A stretch of DNA of 64,000 nucleotides, taken from assembly GCF_015326965.1 (NCBI RefSeq), contig NZ_CP017659.1, positions 2,232,001-2,296,000 of the forward strand, in the 5' to 3' direction. This document shows, in pieces, positions 59,579 through 64,000 of the stretch (its first letter is position 1; every line of letters starts with the position of its first letter). The notes under the pieces were generated by a model. The model saw only the letters and a program-made list of their open reading frames with translations, did no database searches and was not told the origin of the DNA. The translations under genes and the position numbers were made by a program. The stretch is from Paenibacillus sp. JZ16 (GTDB taxonomy: Bacteria; Bacillota; Bacilli; Paenibacillales; Paenibacillaceae).

Positions 59579-62500
59579 GGATAAGTTCCCTCCTCTCCGA
59601 TGTGGTCAGTCCTCGGGTTATAGCTGCCTCCAGCTTGCTTAGAATGCACTTGCCGATATAATCCAGTGGGCCCGGCTGGCATAAATCCTTATGCCGGCAT
59701 TCAATATCGTGCCGCTCGATCTTACCGCCCACGTAAGCCCCCCACATCTCCGGTTCAATGGGATCGAACCAATCGGGGATGATCGTCGAATGGAAGAATA
59801 ACATGTCTCCCTCAAACCGTTTCGGAACGTAAGCCTTCAACAGCTGCACCGAATTCTCATAGGTCGCCTTCAGATTCATGATCGTCCCTTCCTCAAGGGA
59901 CGAGAGCGCGCTGCTCTCATTCCGCAGCAATTCAAGGGCGGCCGCTATGGTTAACGACGCGTCTCCAAGACCCGCTTCAATGCTCTCTCTGTCGAAGCCT
60001 CCCAACGCCAGCAGCGCGGTTAAAGCCTCGTCTTCATCGGGGGTTTCCTTGATCGGCAAATAATGACTTGGGTAAGCATCCAGTATGGCTAGCAATTCAA
60101 TGTCCTCACCCGCCTCCTGCAGCTGTACCGCAATCGACTGAGCGACATTGCCGCCCAGAGACCATCCGAGCAGCCGGTATGGCCCTTGTGGTTGAAGAGA
60201 ACGAATATGGTCGATATAGTCTTTTGTCATCTCTTCCAGTGATTTCGGCAGCTCCTCTGCTTGCGCAATCCCCCTCGCCTGTAAACCGTAAATCGGATAA
60301 TCCATGCCGAGATGCTTCATTAAACCGGCGTAACACCAGCTTAATCCTCCTGCCGGATGCACGCAGAACAGCGGTATTTGTTCTCCATGCGCCCGAAGCG
60401 GAAGCACGACCTGCAGCGCGCTGTGTCCGCCACCCATCTCAAGCTTGTCGATAAGCCCCGCTACCGTAGGCGCTTCGAATAAAGCTGCTATGCTTAATTC
60501 TTTGCCGAGCGCTTCGCGAACCCGGCTGATAAGCCGGACAGCCAGTAGCGAATGGCCGCCGAGCTCGAAGAAGCTGTCATCGATACCCACCCGTTTGACT
60601 CCCAATATCTCCGCAAATAACTCGCATAACACTTCTTCCTGCGGAGTTCGTGGATGGCGTCCATCGGCATCGGGCCCCATATCTGGAGCCGGCAACGCTT
60701 TGCGATCGAGCTTCCCGTTAGGCGTAAGCGGCAGCATGTCCATAAATACGAACGCCCCGGGAACCATGTAATCAGGAAGCATTGAGGCCGCATAACGGCG
60801 CAGCTCAGCACCTGCAGACAACTCGCCGCCGGGCTTGCTCACAACATAAGCCGCAAGCCGGCGATCCCCGGGCTGATCCTCGCGCACGATGACTGCCGCC
60901 TGAGCGACATCGGCATGACGTGTGAGGACCGATTCGATCTCGCCGAGTTCGATCCGGAAGCCGCGTATTTTCACCTGATGGTCGGACCGCCCCAAATAAT
61001 CCAGTGTACCGTCGGCCAGCCGCTTCGCCAGATCTCCGGTTCGGTACATTCTCGTCCCCGGCGGACCATACGGATCGGCCACAAAGCGGTCGGCGGTCAG
61101 ATCTGGACGACCCCAATACCCCCGCGCAAGTCCTGCACCCGCGACATACATCTCTCCAATTACGCCATACGGAACCGGCCGAAGCTTGGAATCCAGGACA
61201 TATACCCTAAGGTCCGGAATCGCTTCTCCGATCGGACTGCCGGCTCCCGGCAGCGCAAGGTTCCGGTTTAATTCCATATAACTGACGTGCACAGTCGTCT
61301 CTGTAATGCCATACATGTTGATCAGACGCGGGGCATCGTCGGCATGACGCTCATACCAATCCGTGAGCCGTCCGAGCTCCAAGGCTTCACCGCCGAACAC
61401 AACATACCTCAGCGATAGTTTCTGCTGCCCCAGTTCCGCCTGCTCTCGATCCGCCTGAATCAACGGATAAAACGCCGAGGGAGTCTGATTCAGCACGGTT
61501 ACGCCTTCCCGGACCAGCAAGCTCAACATGTCGTTCGGCGATCTGCTGGTCGTATGCGGAACAACCACGAGTCGACCGCCGTGCAAGAGAGGCCCCCATA
61601 ATTCCCATACCGAGAAATCAAAGGCATACGAGTGGAATAAGGTCCATACATCAGTCTCATCAAATTGAAACCAATGTGCGGTAGAGTCAAACAATCGGAT
61701 GACATTCTGATGCGGTACAAGCACGCCCTTCGGTTTGCCGGTAGACCCGGAAGTATAGATGATGTACGCGGCACTCAGCGGCGTAAGGGGCCTGTGACGT
61801 TCATGGTCGCTTGGATTCTCATGAGAGTAGCTCTGCACCCGTGAAGCTTGTTCAGGTTCATCCATGACAACATGCTTTATGCATGCGAAGCTCGGCAGCT
61901 GATCCATCACCTGAACGCTCGTAATGACGCATACCGGACAAGCATTCTCGATCATGTAAGCCAGCCGATCCTCCGGATACTCCGGATCCAGCGGCAGGTA
62001 AGCAGCCCCTGCCTTAAGTACAGCCAATATGCCGATGACCATGTCCAACGAACGCGGCAAGGCGAGCGCTACGATCTGATCCGTCCCGATGCCGGAGGCA
62101 ATTAACAAGTGAGCAAGCCGATTGGCTCGCTCGTTCAACTCACCATAGGTAAGCGATAAACCATCATGGACAATCGCGTTCCTTAAAGGCGTGCGGATGA
62201 CCTGCTCCTCAAACCGCTGAGGCAAGGTTGCCTGCTTGGTAAGAGGCAGTGGAGCGCTCCACTGTCGACGGGTTTCCTCACGCTCATGAACGGTTAATAT
62301 ATCGAGTTGACTGATGGCTTTACTTGGTTCATTGGCAGCACTCTCCAATACGCGCACATATCGTTCCGCCATCGCTTCCGCCGTTCTGTGCTCGAACAAA
62401 TCCGTACTAAATTCGATCATACCGTGAACTCCGTCAGGTTCGCCGTGCATATCCCGCCGCTCCGTCAGCTCGAAGGTTAAGTCAAACTTCGCGGTACCTA

Positions 62501-64000
62501 CGCTTTGCAGCTGCAGTTTCGAGCTGACTCCCGGCAGTTCAAGCGAAGTTTCCGGCGTATTTTGCAGTACGAGCATCACTTGGAAGAGAGGATGTCTAGA
62601 CCTGGAACGCGGCGGATTCAATGTCTCGACAAGCCGCTCGAACGGCACATCCTGATGCTCGAAAGCCGCCAGGCTCCTCTCCCGCACCCGCTGCAACAGC
62701 TCGTCGAACGATGGGTCATCTGATGTGTCGACACGAAACACAAGCGTATTGATGAAGAAACCAATCAATTGATCCAGACTGTCGTCATTCCGGCCCGAGA
62801 CCGGACTGCCGATCGGAATGTCCGTACCTGCACCCAGCTTCGTAAACAGCGCAGCCATCGCTGACTGAAACACCATGAATAAAGACACCCGATTGCTCTG
62901 CGCGAGTGTATTCAGCCGCCGATGCAGTTCACGCGAAATCGGAAACGACACGCTTCCGCCCTGATAGCTGGCAACAGCCGGCCTCGGATAATCGGTGGGC
63001 AGCTCCAATTGCTCCGGTAAATCGCAAAGTGCCTCAGTCCAATAGTCCAGCTGGCGGGCAATCAGACTGCCCTTATCGCCTGTGCTGCCAAGAAGCTTCT
63101 CCTGCCAAACGGCATAGTCTGCATATTGGACCGGTAACGGAGACCATTCCGGCTCACTCCCCAGGCGCCGTGCCATATAGGCATCCGATAGGTCGCGTGT
63201 CAGGGGGGTAAGCGACCAGCCGTCGCCAGCTATATGATGCAGCAGCAACAACAGGACAAACTCTCCATTCCCCAGTTTGAACAACTCTGCCCGCAGTGAA
63301 GTTTCGGTGGCAAGCTCGAATGGGTGCCTGACGGCTTCCGCCAATCGATCGGGCAGCGCCGAGTCAATGATTTCGGTCACGATCAGTTCCGGTCGTGCCT
63401 CCTCGGCATCCAGGATGTGCTGATAGGAAGTCCCGTCATGATCCGGGTAAACCGTGCGCAGCGTTTCATGACGAGCGGCCACATCACCCAGCGCCATCCG
63501 CAGCGCTGCCAGATCAAGCTCACCTGACAAGCGAGCCACGAGCGGAATATTGTAGGTCGGGCTCGGACCCTCCAGGCGATATAAAAACCATAACCGCTGC
63601 TGGGCAAAAGACAACGGTGGATACTCAGTCCTTATCACGGGACGTACAGCCACTCTGGCCTCTTGCGCATGATCAAGCCGTTTGACAAGACTCGCGGCCG
63701 TCGCTGTTTCAAATAGGCTTCCTATGCTAAGCTCCACGCCGAAGGCCTCCCTGACTCGTACCATCACCCTTCCGGCAAGCAGGGAATGACCGCCGAGGGC
63801 AAAGAAATCATCATCAATGGTAACCCGCGATAAACCAAGCACCTCGGCAAAAATCGTGCAGAGCATTTCCTCCTGCGGTGTCCGCGGCATGCGGCCGCCC
63901 GTTAACGGATGATCCGGTGCAGGCAGCGCCTTGCGATCCACCTTCTTGTTCGGCGTTAACGGTAGCGCGTCGAGTGCCACGATGACAGACGGGACCATGT
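59562..64000 (-). CDS. dhbF: NRPS, C-terminal part of a DhbF-like siderophore synthetase (cut by window edge)
   Basis: This fragment has 1478 residues from the first Met; the frame continues beyond the window. Domains: end of an A domain (A10 [10 protein letters not shown], residues 17-26), T (active Ser72 in ALGGHSLL), C (about 127-560, [10 protein letters not shown] 254-263), A (about 590-1105, [21 protein letters not shown]), T (Ser1150 in ELGGHSLL), and TE (about 1200-1478, GWSLGG with Ser1280). The hand-aligned specificity code of the complete A domain is DFWNVGMVHK, a threonine-type code. Layout (module-Thr module-TE, then mbtH) matches DhbF, which builds a cyclic 2,3-dihydroxybenzoyl-X-Thr trilactone siderophore. 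Confidence 0.87.
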   Translation of the reverse strand, partial: MVPSVIVALDALPLTPNKKVDRKALPAPDHPLTGGRMPRTPQEEMLCTIFAEVLGLSRVTIDDDFFALGGHSLLAGRVMVRVREAFGVELSIGSLFETATAASLVKRLDHAQEARVAVRPVIRTEYPPLSFAQQRLWFLYRLEGPSPTYNIPLVARLSGELDLAALRMALGDVAARHETLRTVYPDHDGTSYQHILDAEEARPELIVTEIIDSALPDRLAEAVRHPFELATETSLRAELFKLGNGEFVLLLLLHHIAGDGWSLTPLTRDLSDAYMARRLGSEPEWSPLPVQYADYAVWQEKLLGSTGDKGSLIARQLDYWTEALCDLPEQLELPTDYPRPAVASYQGGSVSFPISRELHRRLNTLAQSNRVSLFMVFQSAMAALFTKLGAGTDIPIGSPVSGRNDDSLDQLIGFFINTLVFRVDTSDDPSFDELLQRVRERSLAAFEHQDVPFERLVETLNPPRSRSRHPLFQVMLVLQNTPETSLELPGVSSKLQLQSVGTAKFDLTFELTERRDMHGEPDGVHGMIEFSTDLFEHRTAEAMAERYVRVLESAANEPSKAISQLDILTVHEREETRRQWSAPLPLTKQATLPQRFEEQVIRTPLRNAIVHDGLSLTYGELNERANRLAHLLIASGIGTDQIVALALPRSLDMVIGILAVLKAGAAYLPLDPEYPEDRLAYMIENACPVCVITSVQVMDQLPSFACIKHVVMDEPEQASRVQSYSHENPSDHERHRPLTPLSAAYIIYTSGSTGKPKGVLVPHQNVIRLFDSTAHWFQFDETDVWTLFHSYAFDFSVWELWGPLLHGGRLVVVPHTTSRSPNDMLSLLVREGVTVLNQTPSAFYPLIQADREQAELGQQKLSLRYVVFGGEALELGRLTDWYERHADDAPRLINMYGITETTVHVSYMELNRNLALPGAGSPIGEAIPDLRVYVLDSKLRPVPYGVIGEMYVAGAGLARGYWGRPDLTADRFVADPYGPPGTRMYRTGDLAKRLADGTLDYLGRSDHQVKIRGFRIELGEIESVLTRHADVAQAAVIVREDQPGDRRLAAYVVSKPGGELSAGAELRRYAASMLPDYMVPGAFVFMDMLPLTPNGKLDRKALPAPDMGPDADGRHPRTPQEEVLCELFAEILGVKRVGIDDSFFELGGHSLLAVRLISRVREALGKELSIAALFEAPTVAGLIDKLEMGGGHSALQVVLPLRAHGEQIPLFCVHPAGGLSWCYAGLMKHLGMDYPIYGLQARGIAQAEELPKSLEEMTKDYIDHIRSLQPQGPYRLLGWSLGGNVAQSIAVQLQEAGEDIELLAILDAYPSHYLPIKETPDEDEALTALLALGGFDRESIEAGLGDASLTIAAALELLRNESSALSSLEEGTIMNLKATYENSVQLLKAYVPKRFEGDMLFFHSTIIPDWFDPIEPEMWGAYVGGKIERHDIECRHKDLCQPGPLDYIGKCILSKLEAAITRGLTTSERRELIHDQSF

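Overview
The window reads as a chromosomal segment of a Paenibacillus-like member of the Bacillota. Grounds for this are the many AGGAGG-type ribosome binding sites with frequent TTG and GTG starts, Bacillus-type orthologues (YqhG/YqhH-like pair, YqzE, YkvI, YhaN/YhaO, Xpt, OpuC), a B12-dependent class II ribonucleotide reductase behind tandem NrdR boxes, and a bacillibactin-type siderophore synthetase. No transposase, CRISPR array, prophage or rRNA was found. There is one tRNA, tRNA-Leu(CAG).

Layout. 1-1.2 kb: a TetR repressor, a small membrane protein and an FtsX-type ABC permease cut by the window edge, behind a promoter carrying two palindromic operators. 1.3-6.2 kb: a two-component system overlapping an acetyltransferase, divergent from a BcrA-like ABC transporter and a DUF4097 lipoprotein. 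The intergenic region holds a 24-bp direct repeat. 6.3-23 kb: a long, almost entirely minus-strand and visibly AT-richer accessory stretch of small enzymes (GNAT acetyltransferases, Nudix hydrolases, DinB-like, GrpB, HAD, nitrilase, AlaX, GyrI-like, FusB/FBP-like). Three of its genes are broken. One carries a heptanucleotide microsatellite, and the FusB-like gene has a leader-peptide/attenuator arrangement. 23.9-27.4 kb: the opuCABCD osmoprotectant importer. 27.4-28.7 kb: an alpha/beta hydrolase-like protein and a P-loop kinase.

28.9-36.2 kb: an exporter operon (small frameshifted membrane protein, MFS, two ABC half-exporters) next to a two-component system, with an OmpR-type direct repeat in between. 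36.6-42.4 kb: nrdJ divergent from a SNF2 helicase/YqhG pair. 42.5-50.4 kb: housekeeping and small conserved genes (YqzE, cell-wall amidase, divergent polysaccharide deacetylase, tRNA-Leu, AhpD-like, xanthine phosphoribosyltransferase, YkvI). 50.5-59 kb: a YhaN/YhaO-like nuclease pair, a glycosyltransferase, a GGDEF protein and an RsmF-like rRNA methyltransferase. 59.2-64 kb: the end of a siderophore cluster. It consists of the last part of a DhbF-like NRPS (T-C-A-T-TE, threonine-like code), MbtH, and a 51-codon stump of a DHA2-family exporter.

The strongest new leads are the FusB-like attenuator leader, the heptamer repeat inside the 3' end of a broken acetyltransferase gene, the TCS-linked exporter operon with its direct-repeat operator, and the truncated exporter behind the siderophore NRPS. 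Four separate frame disruptions occur within about 26 kb. Two or three lie at short homopolymers, so raw-read error must be excluded before calling them pseudogenes. All domain calls rest on reading motifs in the translated sequence. No database search was run.
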